From contig WIXG01000324.1 of the NCBI GenBank assembly GCA_009869945.1, positions 24,530 through 88,529 on the forward strand: 64,000 nt of DNA, written 5' to 3'. Of this stretch, positions 1-11,996 are shown in pieces. Positions within the stretch are counted from its first letter, which is position 1, and every line of letters begins with the position of its first letter. Position numbers and translations under genes: made by a program. The stretch is from Mesaphorura yosii (lineage: Eukaryota; Arthropoda; Collembola; Poduromorpha; Tullbergiidae). The notes below the pieces were generated by a model. It worked only from the letters and a program-made list of their open reading frames with translations, had not been told where the DNA came from and did no database searches.

Positions 1-834
1 TTTATTGTTGGGCAAGTAATGGACCCAGGTCCGGTTGAGGCTTGACCATGATTTACTCTGACATTGGCATGAACGTTTATCGCCTCATTTTCATGATATC
101 AAAAGATGCGTGTTCATTGTTGTGAGTCAAGCAAAGCCAAGTCGACAATAATGAATGTTCTCCCGTTCGCGTAAGTAATGTCTTCGTGTTCGCAATCGCA
201 CATAAATAACATGGCATTGAATTCGTCTCACCTTGAACGAGTTATGAAATTACACATATAAATTTAAAGTGACAAATCTTAATAGCCATATCATTATTGT
301 TGGTGTTGGCGTAATCTTCTTCCTCATACGCAACAGAAATTAGTTCATGCCATGCAATGCTCACTCAATGTGGCGTGACGTGAGGATTACTAAAGTCAGG
401 TAGCGTTTTCAAAACGTAGAGTGTGGACGTGGACCAACAATGGGCGTGTGTCATTGTTAATTAACTCTTGCATACAGTACTTGACCAGTTTCACTGAGAT
501 TTTTACAGGATACCAGACCTACCAAAACTGTCCAATCCAAATGGATGCCAATTTTAACGCCTTATGTTACTTGTGAATTTGCATGCGATGTAAACTTGAT
601 AACCTCTCAACAGATTCTCCTGAAATTCGCCATTGATGCGAGTTAAGATGCGTATCTCGTGATGATCAAATCATCACACGGCACATGGAACACGGAAGTG
701 TCTCATAAAATGGCGAGCACAGTATATAGCTCGTTGATTTCCTGTTTTGATGCTACTTCAGTTTCTGAGACATCTCAGAAAGGACATTCTTCTTGACCCA
801 ATCACCAGTGCCAAATCCCGCAGTGAATTCAACA
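1..834. other. no gene seen; upstream region
   Basis: No exon with usable splice signals or recognisable protein was found. The stretch ends at the start codon of the secreted Cys-rich gene and presumably contains its promoter. AT-rich, with no evident repeat. Confidence 0.5.
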
Positions 835-1551
835 ATGAGTTTGAAGTCAGGCATTTTAGTGACCCTTCTTGCAATTTGGCAATTGGTAAGACTTTGCAAG
901 GAATTTGATTAAATCAACGTTCTGACGGCTGTTTCTGTTCACAGGATCTTCGCACTGTGACCGGGCTGTGCGCGGACGGCGCTTGCACTCCAGCGTGTCA
1001 ATACGCAACCAAAAATGAGAACGCAGTGGGTCGTTGTGACACGAATTATCCCAACGCTGCGTTTGGAAACGACGCCAGTTGTGTTTGTGGAGACGCTTGC
1101 CTCCCTCGCGTTGTAAGATGTACATCTTTCACAAAAGTCTATTGATCTGACTTCTGGCAATCTTTTGCATTTTCAACAGTTCCTATCATCGATTATGGCC
1201 CCAAACACGCAGCTAGCTTGTGTTGGAGCTCATCACCAGAATTTGTGCCACGCGTGCCCTCCGAGCACTCCAGCGCAAACGTTTGTCGCACACATTTGCC
1301 TGGCTTCACTAGCCGGCACGTCCACGGCGCAATCAAGATCGGGTCAGACGCAGTCCCCGTCTCAGTCGCAGTTCTGTATGTGCATGTGCGTGGGTCCAGA
1401 CGAAACAACGCTGCCGCCGCAATCAGTTAACAGCATTTACAGCCAGCCATACTCCCATTCCCAACAGTACAATCCATACACGTCGTATAATTCGTATAAC
1501 TCATACAATCCGTATTATAACAATTTCGGGTATTACGGGAAGAAGAAATAA
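835..1551 (+). CDS. secreted cysteine-rich defensin-like protein with Tyr/Asn-rich tail
   Basis: Three exons (835-885, 945-1112, 1180-1551), both introns phase 0 with GT-AG ends, giving 196 residues. Residues 1-17 are a short hydrophobic signal peptide. Exon 2 encodes a compact module with C26, C31, C35, C48, C63, C65 and C69: the CxxxC (31-35), GxC (46-48) and CxC (63-65) spacings are the signature of the CS-alpha-beta fold of invertebrate defensins and related peptides. Exon 3 carries a second, looser Cys block (C87, C96, C99, C113, then CxCxC at 139-143), a Ser/Gln-rich linker and a tail of repeated Tyr-Asn-Ser motifs ending in three lysines. The signal peptide and Cys pattern are visible; a role in immunity is inferred, and a cuticular or secretory-matrix role suggested by the tail is possible. 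No family match is claimed beyond the fold pattern. Confidence 0.65.
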
Positions 1552-1790
1552 ATGAAGCGATGGTGGCTTGTTTCTATGTTTCTACAGACTTTTGACGTTT
1601 TGACTACTTGTCCGAAATCACAAGCAAAAATCTAAATTTCTGCTATTCTCTCTGATTCAGTGAGTCCATGCCCAGAAGGATTTGGAATTTCTGAATTCCA
1701 CGCGCTCGCCAATCATTAAAGCCACATTTCTATTTCAAGATGCAATCATTATTGAATTGAGAAAAGACGCCACGACGCATTCAGTCCAAG

Positions 1791-3052
1791 ATGGCGATGG
1801 ACTTTGAGGTTAATTCTCAGAAAAAGAAAAACAGGTTTCACTGGCCAATTATTTTTCAAGCGTTGTCTGTGGTATGCTGCTATTGTCAAGTTGTGCATGA
1901 TCTTTGTTCAATAACTCCATGAATCGCGCCTTAATTTTGCAGGTAGCCGGCATTATTTGCATTGGACTCACGCTTGAGGCAATGCTTCAAGATGACAGAT
2001 TCAACGTGAAATTGATGAATGAAAGACTGCCGCAGCTTCTTGCATCAACAAGTAAATTGGACAATGGAAAATCTGAAAATCGGTATTTGCATGGTTGTTG
2101 TTTCGTTCGCTGACAGTTGTGAATGGAACCCAACTGGTCGCAGAATCTGAAGTCTTGCCGCTCCTGGTCCGTAACGCACCCATGAAGAAAGCGTATTGCC
2201 TGCTGATTGGTTTCGCGACGTCAATCACGATTGTTCATCTCCTTATCTACCTGGTGCTCAAGAAAGAGACCTACCGTTACTCTTTCGTAAGTCTATCCAG
2301 CATTGTTGGAAGACTGCTGCAAACTTCAAAGAGAGAGATCATGCACCCGGTCCGATGTTTGCTCCTCTCTTTACAGACAATTAAGCTGAATGTATTTCTT
2401 GCATTTTTGTACGCATTGGCTGCCCTGTTCTTACTGATCACAGTACTGCAAAATGACAACCGTTATGGCGAAATATTTCGACTACTTCGTGACCGCAAAG
2501 TGCCCTTTGACCCAAACGAGCCAGAGACTAGCATCACCCTGTACATTTTTCGTTATTGTCAAGTTAATACTGGCACTCGTGACGAAGATAAAGTTCCTCC
2601 CATTCCGCAGCGATTCAAGAGAAAAGTCTCCAGTAGTGGATTTGTGTGTCAACACTATAGCTTTAAAATGTCGGCAGTGGTAAGCGCGTAAAAGAGACGA
2701 ATCACGAACCACAGGGACCATTTCCTGGTGTATGCTGAATTGTAATTTGACACAGCTCCTAGCATTCTTCAACTGCCTCTGCTTCGCGGCTGTGATGCTG
2801 ACAGTGAGATCCAATACGGAAGAAATCAGGAAGGCTATTGACACGGCCAAGGATCTGGACGTCGAACCGTGGATGTGGACGCACCCGGACGGAACTCGTG
2901 CATTCATCAGCGAATACATTTATCAGCAGGAGAGGGCCAAGTACATTCTACGAGAAATTGATGTTGCACCTGAGAAACCAGTACGAGACCACCATTTTAG
3001 ACGGCTGACAACACAGAGCAAACCACCTGAGACCACGCCCGCTGAAGCCTAA
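1791..3052 (+). CDS. four-helix membrane protein, unknown function
   Basis: Five exons (1791-1871, 1943-2051, 2117-2286, 2377-2562, 2756-3052) join in frame to 280 residues. The ATG at 1791 puts a short basic N-terminus before the first hydrophobic helix. Four hydrophobic segments are visible: helix 1 spans the first splice junction, helix 2 lies in exon 3 before a basic KKETYR stretch, helix 3 in exon 4, and helix 4 spans the exon 4/5 junction. A roughly 40-residue loop joins helices 1 and 2 and a hydrophilic tail of about 80 residues follows helix 4, rich in acidic, Pro and Thr residues. The layout resembles tetraspan proteins of the MARVEL or lysosomal type, but I see no diagnostic motif. 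The donor after exon 4 (GTTAAT) is weak, so that junction is the least certain. Confidence 0.6.
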
Positions 3053-3316
3053 TCGGCAGTAAGCAGGACACCTGCTTAACGTGCATGCGTTCAAAATTCT
3101 ATGATGATCTGTGCGCCTGACGTAAAAATACATTACTAGATTGTTTGGATCACATTCGACTTTAATAACAATACAATTTATCAGTTAACCAACTGAACAG
3201 CATCAGTATCAGAGAAGCGTTATAAAAGCTATGACATAATATAACAATGGAAAAGTGGCAACTTAATAGCTAAATTGAAACCTTTATCTCAGTTCTTGAA
3301 GGATTATGGGCTCCGG

Positions 3317-4026
3317 TTATTTCCTTTTCTTTCCGGCTGACAGATTAGAATTTAGCGTAGCTGCAGAGCCAGTTGCATAAGTCCTTTGAGAGATTGAATT
3401 CATGTAGTACAGCGTGATGGTAGAAAAGATAAAGCTGAAAAATGCAGAAGTACATTGTAGTTAAAACATCAATGTCTTTTTGAGTAATTTAATTTATGGT
3501 TTACTCATACTCACCACGTCGTAATACACACTCCATGAATTAATCCAGAGGCAAACAAAGCGACAAGGTAGCAAATTACAACTGTAATATTAATGACGCA
3601 TGCAATTAGTTCAGCAAACTGGACGGTCTCATTCTATATTGAAAACTTACCTTCAAAAATTCCAGTCTGATAATTTTTACCAAACACAACTAACTCGAGG
3701 TTGCCAATTGCCTGCAATTGAAACCAAACTTGAGCATAGCAATCATGGCCATCTTGGTCATGATTTCTAAAATTCCTAGAGATCACTTACGGTTAGCACA
3801 AAAAGAAAAACTAAGGCCCCAAGTGCACCTCCTAACACAGTGAGTGGTCCAGAAGATGCTAGCTGATGCCGATATAACTGCATCCCGGCAAAAACCCCAA
3901 TCGACAAAATTAAAGCGACGAGACTGGACATGGAATTTGATAAGCCTGCAATTCCCGTAAGATTAGGACAAGGAATTTATAATTTATAAAACTACGATTA
4001 CAAAGTATCTGTTACTTACTCCCCAT
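3317..4026 (-). CDS. KRTCAP2: keratinocyte-associated protein 2 (oligosaccharyltransferase subunit)
   Basis: Five small exons on the minus strand (4026-4020, 3945-3791, 3711-3651, 3581-3515, 3434-3317) give 135 residues, matching the usual length of about 136. The first exon holds only seven coding bases. Family landmarks appear in order: the FAGMQ motif after the first helix, an N-L-E-hydrophobic-VFGK segment in exon 3, GLIHGVCITTC spanning the last two exons, then FIFS and YYMN, and a KKRK-type basic C-terminus. KRTCAP2 is a membrane subunit of the STT3A-type oligosaccharyltransferase in the ER, which glycosylates nascent proteins at the translocon. All frames close exactly, so the model is secure. 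It is divergent from PRDX4, another secretory-pathway gene, and the roughly 520 bases between may serve both. Confidence 0.93.
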
Positions 4027-4547
4027 GATGTTAACGATTGATCAAGGAATGTGTAAAGACGTCCCCAATCACAGCAATCAGTGAATTTTAATCACTTCGT
4101 CGTACACTTTGCCGGTGTCTCAAGCTCTCAGTCTTGATTTCGCTTTCCATCAATGCAATCCACGTCGACAAGCTACCAAGCTTCATATAATATACACCGT
4201 CTGTATTATCGTTCGAAATGCATGGAACGGCAAAAGAAACAAGGATCATTTCGCATTAAGCTTCGCATAATGTTTATTTGAGTTGGCACTTGGCACCGCA
4301 GACCGCACTCGTTGCCTGGTCTCAACTGCAATAATTATTGCAGGCTTCAATGAAAGCCTGTGTTAATTTCGCTAATCTAATTACAACCCACTTGACTTGA
4401 CAGTGCACGTGAATTTGAGTACACTCCGATCCTCCACGCTAAAGATATATGATCTGATCGCCACAAGATTTAATAACCATATTGAACAAGTTGTCGCGAG
4501 GTTTTGCGACTGATTTCCAGAATCAGGACAGTGAGAGAAGGATTAGA
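4027..4547. promoter_or_regulatory. divergent intergenic region between KRTCAP2 and PRDX4
   Basis: Start codons of two divergent ER-related genes face outward from this 521-base stretch, so it probably contains both promoters. An in-frame ATG at 4482 could extend PRDX4 by 22 residues, but the one at 4548 places the signal peptide near the N-terminus. No sharp TATA box stands out. Confidence 0.4.
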
Positions 4548-5680
4548 ATGGCTATCAAAAGCAATAGCTTCCAGCTGCTGAGATTTGTCAACTGCATCAA
4601 CATTTCCGTGATTGCCACGCTTTTGATTCATGCCCTGGTGGTGTCTGGATTTGGCGAGCCTCAATGTTATTCATTCGCCGACGGCCATGTGTACCCACAG
4701 GAAACCACCAAAACATCTGGACACAGCTTGCAATGGACAAAAGCCATGAGTACGTTTTCAATTCTTTCAATGATACAATTGCCATGTTCGAATCGTGGCG
4801 TCCGACCCGAGGTTATGAGACATGGCGTGAGACATTCTTTGATACTGCTTTTGTAGTCCAAAATTTTGATAACAGTTTCCAAACCGGCACCAGAATTTGA
4901 GGGCACTGCTGTTATCAACGGATCCTTCAAAGCAATTAAGCTGTCTGATTTCAAGGGAAAGTATCTGGTGTTTTTCTTTTACCCACTGGATTTGTAAGTA
5001 GATGTACGTATAACTTCATGCTTATATGAATCTGCAATTAAAATGTTGTTCCGATACAGCACGTTCGTTTGCCCCACCGAAATCCTGGCGTTTAATGACA
5101 GAGTTCAAGAATTTAGGAACATTAATACAGAGGTAAGACAGGTGCCCAGAAATGAGATATTCGACCTTGTTTGGCTAGAATTTTAGCAGGGAATTCTTAC
5201 CTGCAGGTAGTAGCATGCTCAACCGATTCACATTTCACGCATTTAGCGTGGATAAACAGCCCACGCAAAGACGGAGGACTTGGACCATTGAAGATTCCCT
5301 TATTGTCTGATATTACGCATAAGATTTCCAAAGATTATGGCGTGTATTTGGAGGACTTAGGCCATGCGCTCAGGTGAGACGTTCTTTCTTACTGTATCTT
5401 GATTCTCTGGTATTTCGGGATTTCGATATCCTTTCATTGTCATTTCAGAGGATTATTCATTATCGATGACAAAGGAGTACTTCGCCAAATGACTATGAAT
5501 GATTTGCCTGTTGGCCGAAGCGTAGACGAGACTCTGAGACTGGTTCAAGCATTCCAATACACTGACCGACACGGCGAAGTCTGTCCCGTTGAGTGGAAAC
5601 CCGGCGCAGCCACGATTATTCCCGATCCGGAAGCAAAGAAGGAATACTTTTCGAAACTCAAGACTGCCGACGAACTTTAA
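4548..5680 (+). CDS. PRDX4: ER-type typical 2-Cys peroxiredoxin
   Basis: Five exons (4548-4749, 4876-4993, 5060-5132, 5207-5373, 5449-5680) give 263 residues. An N-terminal hydrophobic segment (about residues 20-35) acts as signal peptide and is followed by a PRDX4-specific extension with a Cys before a G-H-VYPQE motif. The thioredoxin-fold domain starts at SKPAPEFEG; the peroxidatic Cys is C111 in FVCPTE, and the resolving Cys lies in the GEVCPVEW motif near the C-terminus. Both GGLG and the C-terminal YF motif are present, the pair that makes eukaryotic 2-Cys peroxiredoxins prone to hyperoxidation. PRDX4 reduces hydrogen peroxide in the ER and passes oxidising equivalents to protein disulfide isomerases. 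The start at 4548 is preferred over 4482 because it gives a standard signal peptide. Confidence 0.95.
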
Positions 5681-6213
5681 TCTATGTCAAACAACTATGC
5701 ATTTCGTATAAAACCTACCGCAATCTGCAATGGCAATACAAAAAAGAATGAAGCTTGAAGAGTATTCGATATTTAATGCCTGTGGTACTTGTCTCTTTCA
5801 GTTTCAATATATGTTGGTTATTTATGCATTTTGTTCAAGATTTATTTTGTTGAATTCAATAAAGCAAATTAAGGAGACTGTCAAGCCAAGGGAATGAACG
5901 TGGAAGTTGAGATATAATGCTATTTTATTACTGCAAATAATTTTCATCTTCGAGCATTCACAGTACGATCAAATCTAGCTCTACACATTAAACATTTAAG
6001 AATCCTTTCTGAACAAACAGGAAGATGAACTGGAATGATTTTATACTGAAGATAATCGTATGAGATTGCGATTTAGTACTTAAGTACAACTAACTACGGC
6101 TACTATCACTTTTGACTACTCACGTGCACGTTGCGCACAAACATGAAGCACATTACAGGAAGTGACTTATGTTTTAGACTCTCTGCTAGTTTGATATAAC
6201 AATGTGCCATTCT
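5681..6213. other. convergent 3' region, no gene seen
   Basis: This 533-base stretch lies between the stop codons of PRDX4 (+) and V-ATPase E (-). An AATAAA-type signal lies near 5858 (caataaagc) for PRDX4. Nothing else recognisable. Confidence 0.5.
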
Positions 6214-7224
6214 TTAATCCATGAATCGGCGGTTTGTGTTTTTACCGAACAGAGCAGTACGAATTTCTGGAATCATCTGTTGTGCAATCATATCCAATCG
6301 AGCCTCCAGAGTATTTGCGATCTTGATTCGGCCCCTCTGTGCAATCAATTCAATACCACCGCAGCTGTGACACAGTAAGAGTTGAATAAATAAAAAGTTG
6401 AATTTCACTATTGCTATAATATGGAAAAGTAAAGTTAGTGATTCTTACGTGGAAGCTGAAAGAAAAGATTCTTTATCGACGGTTACATGAGCATCTTTTC
6501 CAGCCGACTCTTTGTATTTTGGACCGGCGATTTTTATTGCTTCTTCGACCATGCCCAAATCGGCCTGACGGCAGCGTATTACTACATTTTGCTCCAATAA
6601 CTAAGGGTTGATTAAGTATGTTTCAGATTCATGCACATTGTGTAATTGTGTTACAACACAGAATTACTAATTTGAGGGTAAATTACCTGCAGAAGGCCTT
6701 GGACAATTAAAGCATTAAGTAGTTTTTGGTAACTATCACGGTTCTTGGTTATTTCAGCTAAGCGACGCCTGCCTTCATCCAGTACAGTTGTTACATGATC
6801 TTCTCTAGCCTTCAGTTGGCGCAATCTTGCCGCATTCAGCATATTTGACTGTTGACTGCAAAGTTAACAGTACAATTAGGCCATTGCAACATCGTCATAA
6901 ACATCAATTTGAAGACATACATTTTCTTTTGCAGTTCAACTTGCTTCTCCTTCCTTTCATAGTACTCCATAATTTTAAGACGCTGCTGCTGAACGAGCCG
7001 TCCTTTTTCTATATTAAACTCTTCTTCGGCTTTAGCATCAATTTCTTCTGCCTTTTCATTGGCTTCTTGTTCGATGAAAGCCATCATATGCTTGATCTAA
7101 AAGAAATGAGAAATTCGATCTTGTGAATGGAATCAGTCGTCTCGTCGAGAAAGAGTCCATAATAGCCTGACTAATCTTTACGGAATCATACCTGCTTAGC
7201 CACATCTGCATCGCTGAGCGCCAT
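6214..7224 (-). CDS. ATP6V1E1: V-type proton ATPase subunit E
   Basis: Five exons on the minus strand (7224-7192, 7096-6921, 6855-6687, 6600-6449, 6364-6214) sum to 226 residues, exactly the animal subunit E length. It opens with MALSDADV, then [20 protein letters not shown], a long charged helix forming the peripheral stalk with subunit G. The globular C-terminal part contains the LIVQGLLQ segment, CGGIEL, and the conserved ending [25 protein letters not shown] followed by N-T-N-R-R-F-M-D. In the V1 sector subunit E tethers the catalytic ring to the membrane and contacts RAVE/aldolase-type regulators. No anomaly; introns are 77 to 95 bases apart from one of about 65. Confidence 0.97.
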
Positions 7225-9046
7225 TTTGATGGAATTCTTTGTGGAAGTTCCCGATCACAAGTAAAAACCCGACGACAAATCTGTTTTGATATCGCAGTTA
7301 ATTGGATGGACCAATAGGTTGAAGCAAAAGAGTCAGAAAATTACGGCAATGAAATCAAAACTAGTAGAAGTGGAGTGAAAACTGTAATAAATATTAAAGG
7401 ATGGTGATTAATGGCCAACCCAACATGAGCAGATAATTAAAATTCAATGAACAGAATAACAATAGAAAAGGGAGTTCCCTAATATGCCTTGCCTATTCAC
7501 TAGTTGACTCAATTCACTGCAGTGTATTTGCTATTGCTATTTCAACCCAGTGCCAATACTAAAATGTACATATACGAAAAGCACAGGAGAATGAGTACAG
7601 ATGGAACACTGATGCTGTTATAAAAGTAAGCATTACGTGGTAAACTAGCATATGAAACAACGTTTGGTGAGAAGCTTGGGACGGGAGAGGTCTCATTTCC
7701 AAGAAATCTGGAACATGGAAAACTTGTGGAACATATTTGGAATAATTTGGACAATCATCTTGAATTTCTTGAGTTGATCGACTTCTGTTGCATGTTCCAT
7801 GAGCAAATCAGGAATGAAAGTCAACATTAAGAGTAAATGTCCGCTCCCTTTCATTTTCTCAGCAGACAGATCGGCGAAGGGCAGACATTCGTCCGAAACT
7901 TTAAATGTAGGTCAGGTCAGAGGTCGGTTGATACCACCGCGCTGGAGGGACAGATACGACTTATCGTACGAAGCAAAGTTGCCCAATTTCATGTCACTGA
8001 GTACAGAAAGACGCACATATTAGCATTGCGAAATTAATTGGTCTCAGCGAACATCCTCAACCTGGAAGTGACAGCTTGGAAGATTGTATTCCTATATGCT
8101 TTGCTTGATGAACGAAAAGTGAGACAATCGACGCAGTACCTCCACTGATTGTGTAATAGCGGAAACGTTAATGGAAAATGAGGTCTTAAGGTTCAAAATT
8201 CCCCAGTCTATCCTTTTCAAAATCTTGCGGATTAGCCATTGAGTTGAAACGATTGAAGTTTGTATTAGCATTCCGAACTTGCTTCATGATTAGTGATTAG
8301 TCATTGTTTTTCAATTGAACTTGCTTCAGGCTTAGAAAATAAGAATTTATTATCTTGAACCAGAGCAGGCCATCAAATTCATGAAGGAAACTATGTCAAG
8401 AACATGGTCTCCCTGATCCATGTTCAAGGCTTCCAGGTTGCATAATGTGTAATGCTCTGTGAGCTTGTTCATTGCTATGCTATAAGACTTTGTCGTCTCA
8501 AAAACCATGCGCTCCTGAATGATGATCTGCTGCTCTTGAACTCAGAAATTCTAGATTTTCAGGTCACGTCATCAAAGGTGATTTGGACAATTAATTGTGT
8601 GCTCAAACAGCCGGGCCGGTCGCGGCCATGGCCCTGTCTTGTATTACAACGAAGGAGATCTCATCCAAAATCCAAGAGAGCTTTAGCCGTGCCCGAGTGC
8701 TTCAAACAGCCAGACGCTTTGACTTCGTTCAGCTTATATTATCAAATTATTATGGATGAGATTGATCATTCAATTAAAAGAACGCAGTATCAAATTCCAG
8801 TTAAGATAAACCATTTATTTTATTTTCCAGTTCAATTGGATGATTATTATCATGCATTTCAAAGATATTTATAAAAATAGCATTTTAAGATATGATATAA
8901 AAATCTAGGAGTAAATAAATTACGCAATGCTTATCGCTTAATCTCTGTGAAACCTCTGGATTGGATCTCATAGTGGGTGTGTTTGGTTGACACCGGTTCT
9001 TACAACACAACGTCGCTTGGGGTCAAAAGATCAGCAGATGAACAGA
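7225..9046. other. gene-free interval of 1.8 kb
   Basis: Upstream of V-ATPase E and downstream of the small heat-shock gene. I found no exons with matching splice signals and no known protein. One ATG-initiated open frame of 140 codons (8452-8874, +) has no recognisable domain and is treated as chance. Confidence 0.45.
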
Positions 9047-9700
9047 TTACAGTTGCAGCATTGGGAAATCAACAAGCCCAGCCCCTTCTGGGATTGAGTA
9101 ACGACGCGGCGCGACGATTGTGAAAATGCCATCGTCGGAAATATCGCATTTGATGCGTTTTACTTCAGCATCGCTGGGAAGATGGAAACTCTGTGTGAAG
9201 GAGGAAGATGGAGAAGATGTCTCAGAGGTTTCAGAGCTAGTGGAGTTTCCAAGTTCATCTGAAGAGAACAATGAATTCGCGAAATTAGTAAATGAAGCGT
9301 TTGGCGAAAGGTCAAGAATAGCAAAGACAAATGACTACAAACCTGATTTGGTTGGAGTCTGTTGTCCCTCCACTTTGATCCAGTTGTTGGTTCCAACTCG
9401 CACGCTGATCTCTTCCACTTTGTATGGCTTGATGTTGACCATAACCTGAAAGGAAGAGAAAATAGCAATTTATTAATCATCTGATATTAATAAAATTGTA
9501 TACGAACAGAAAGTGAACAATTCGAAAATGGTTCTCACCTTGTACTTGTCGTTTCTGCATTCAACTTCTGAGCTTGGGTTCTTTGACACAAACTCATTTT
9601 GCATTTGACCACCGGCGCAAGAATCTCGGAGGAAGTCAGTGTGAATGTCTCCGAATCCGAAGTATCTCTCTTGTACAGCGTGCGATACAGCGTAAGCCAT
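9047..9700 (-). CDS. small heat-shock protein (alpha-crystallin/HSP20)
   Basis: Three exons (9700-9539, 9445-9343, 9258-9047) give 158 residues. Exon 1 is an N-terminal arm containing a RYFGFGDI motif; exon 2 starts the alpha-crystallin domain with the beta-strand VMVNIKPYKVEEISVRV followed by IKVEGQQ; exon 3 completes it with SFHLPSDAEVKRIKCDISDDGIFTI and APRR, then a short C-terminal extension. The loop between the VEGQ strand and SFHLP, usually a short charged stretch, is replaced by a roughly 20-residue Ser/Thr/Glu-rich insert (DELGNSTSSET...). Small HSPs hold unfolding proteins in ATP-independent complexes. A TATA box lies about 145 bases upstream of the ATG. An in-frame non-ATG extension upstream is not used as the start. 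Confidence 0.93.
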
Positions 9701-9842
9701 TGTTGAGTTTATTGGAGTATTGGAGTCTTGAGAAATAGTTGAAAAAGTTGAGATTGAATTATTAGCTTGTTGGATGTAGTTCTCTTGGTCAGTTTTAGAG
9801 AGCAAATGATCTCGCTGAGTTGACTTTACAGATTTCGCGATT

Positions 9843-9854
9843 GCTTTTATATCA
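9843..9854 (-). promoter_or_regulatory. TATA box of the small heat-shock gene
   Basis: Read on the minus strand this is TGATATAAAAGC. It lies about 145 bases upstream of the sHSP start codon, so transcription would begin near 9815 with a 5' leader of about 115 bases. I could not find a clean heat-shock element (nGAAnnTTCn array) nearby. Confidence 0.6.
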
Positions 9855-11996
9855 AACCGGCGAATTAATCCCCTCGTACTCGTGTCGTGTTGTGTGCAAA
9901 GATTGTTCCATAAGACTGCTCATCTTTGCATCATCATCTGGTTCACCGCAGCTTCTAATCCAATGACTCTAGCCTCCATGACTCTCTTCATAATCCTCTC
10001 TTATCGTATGCTCATTTAGGTAATCCCTCGTCTGTTGTTGATGTTTCGTGCGCAGCGCATCTGGCAAGACAATTTGGATTTGTTTTTCATTTGCAAATAA
10101 ATGAGGTTTCATTGATACAGAGACGAATTAGATCATCGTCATCACCAAATTACGTACGCAGGGCATGTCAGTTGTCAGGTTTTGTTACTGTTACTTCTGA
10201 ATTCCTGTCTTGGGCACGCTCCCACTTCTCACGTCGCAAAAGCGGGATTAAAGGACAAATCCGAAGCCTAGATGGTTGTTTTATTTGTGTCAATTGCGCA
10301 AGGCCAGCGCGAGAGGTAAAATCGTAAACATGTCGGGCCACATCCTTCTTTTATCACTTCTGTCGGGGCCGGGCCGGCTTCGAAATCCCAAGACTAAGAC
10401 ACTTTGCTTGAAAATTGGATATATCTTCCTAGCTTCGTACTCATCTCATGTCTCAATTTGTTCACCGAATCAAGCTGGCAAAAAGGATTTTGAACCCATT
10501 ACTTGCACGCTCAAGCTGTCAGTTGCCAGAAACCCAACTCACTTTTCTTATTAGACGGATTTCCTACACTGATTAATGAGACATTAATGAGCGAATGAAT
10601 GATGGATCAGAGCAATAAAAGTGGTAGAAGTCCACATCTGCGTGTCCTCGTAATGTCGAGTATGCGGATCCACTGCCATAATAATTCTTTCTTCACGACA
10701 AACGCAACAAAATTTTCACTTATCGCATGAGGTGATCACAATTTTTGGACCACTCGACAAACGACCACAGTAAGGGCCTAACATCTCTGCCCTGTTTGAA
10801 TGGACAATCCATCCTATAGCTGATCACGGAACCAGATTCAACCGGTCAGCATCAGAATAATGGCAATGTGCGATAATGATGATAAAAATAAATCCATGGA
10901 CATTAATATTTACGTTCCTCGTGCGTGTGTGCAATGCGAATCCTGGTTGAGATTTTCTCGTTTTAATCGTGATGCCAGAGCCAGAAGCCATGTCAAGTAC
11001 CGCATCTTTCGCAGGCATCCTCGCAGTGGATTATTTCGGTCATTAAATTACAATCTGCTATCTGGATGAACAAGGCCTCTGGCAAATCTGCATATGACGC
11101 TAATTGACTTGATCTTGACTTGAGTCGAGCAAGCTGCAACTACAGTATAACTAAATCAGTGAAGCCAAAGTCTTCATTCTAACCTTTTGTCTGGATTCAA
11201 ATGACTTTTGCCGTAACCCAAAGATTATTTTATTAAAACGGGTTGAAGTCCAATTTGTTTCAGTTTCAGCTGCATACATCATAAGAAGGCAGATGATATC
11301 ACGGCTGGATAATGTCATTATGTATGTGGAATCTTGACCTTGGCTCTTGATCGGTGGCTTTACTTTAACTACAAGGTTTCGAAAAGAAGAGATAGCGACA
11401 GGAGTTTTCCGTGCTTTGCTGCGTGATAAAAACGAGATTGAACTAGGAAATTATTTCGAAATCCGTCAGGGCTTTTCCATAGGCGCTGGGCGGAGGGAGT
11501 TGTGGTCGCCTATGGGTGTGTCGCTGTTATTGGCTTGACATTCCACCTGCACTTGCGAAATTTTTCCTTGCACGACATTGTAACCTGCTACGCGCAGCAT
11601 AAACATTAATCTCCTTTCGAAATGTCATAAACACAACGATGAACTTTGAACTCATTAAGCTGGCTGATCATCGCGGCTGTAGAACAAGTTTCACGATCTC
11701 ATTAGTAAAATTCGATAGGAATTGCGATCGCTGAGCATGAGTTTCAAATCACCCCAACATGTCAATGATGGGTTGTAAAATACTGGGAGTGATAACCACA
11801 AACACCAAAGTAGGAAAGTTCAGATTCAATGATTTCTACTTTATGGCACTTCAATTCAAGTGTTGAACTAATGACACCTGACTGATAACAATAATAGAGC
11901 AAAGGTGTATTAAATTTTACACCTTTTGAATCTCACGTCTCTGAACTGAGTCTCGCAATACACAATACTGACAGTCCCAGGAGGAAAAGATTCGCA
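9855..11996. other. gene-free interval of 2.1 kb
   Basis: Sits between divergently transcribed sHSP (-) and the GGT gene (+). Only short, low-quality open frames are seen (for example 10091-10327 and 11347-11538), none with a domain or splice partners. Probably regulatory or non-functional spacer. Confidence 0.45.

Noticed and set aside
8452-8874. 140-codon ATG-initiated frame, + strand
   Set aside because: No domain, odd composition shifts, no promoter or splice partners; likely chance.
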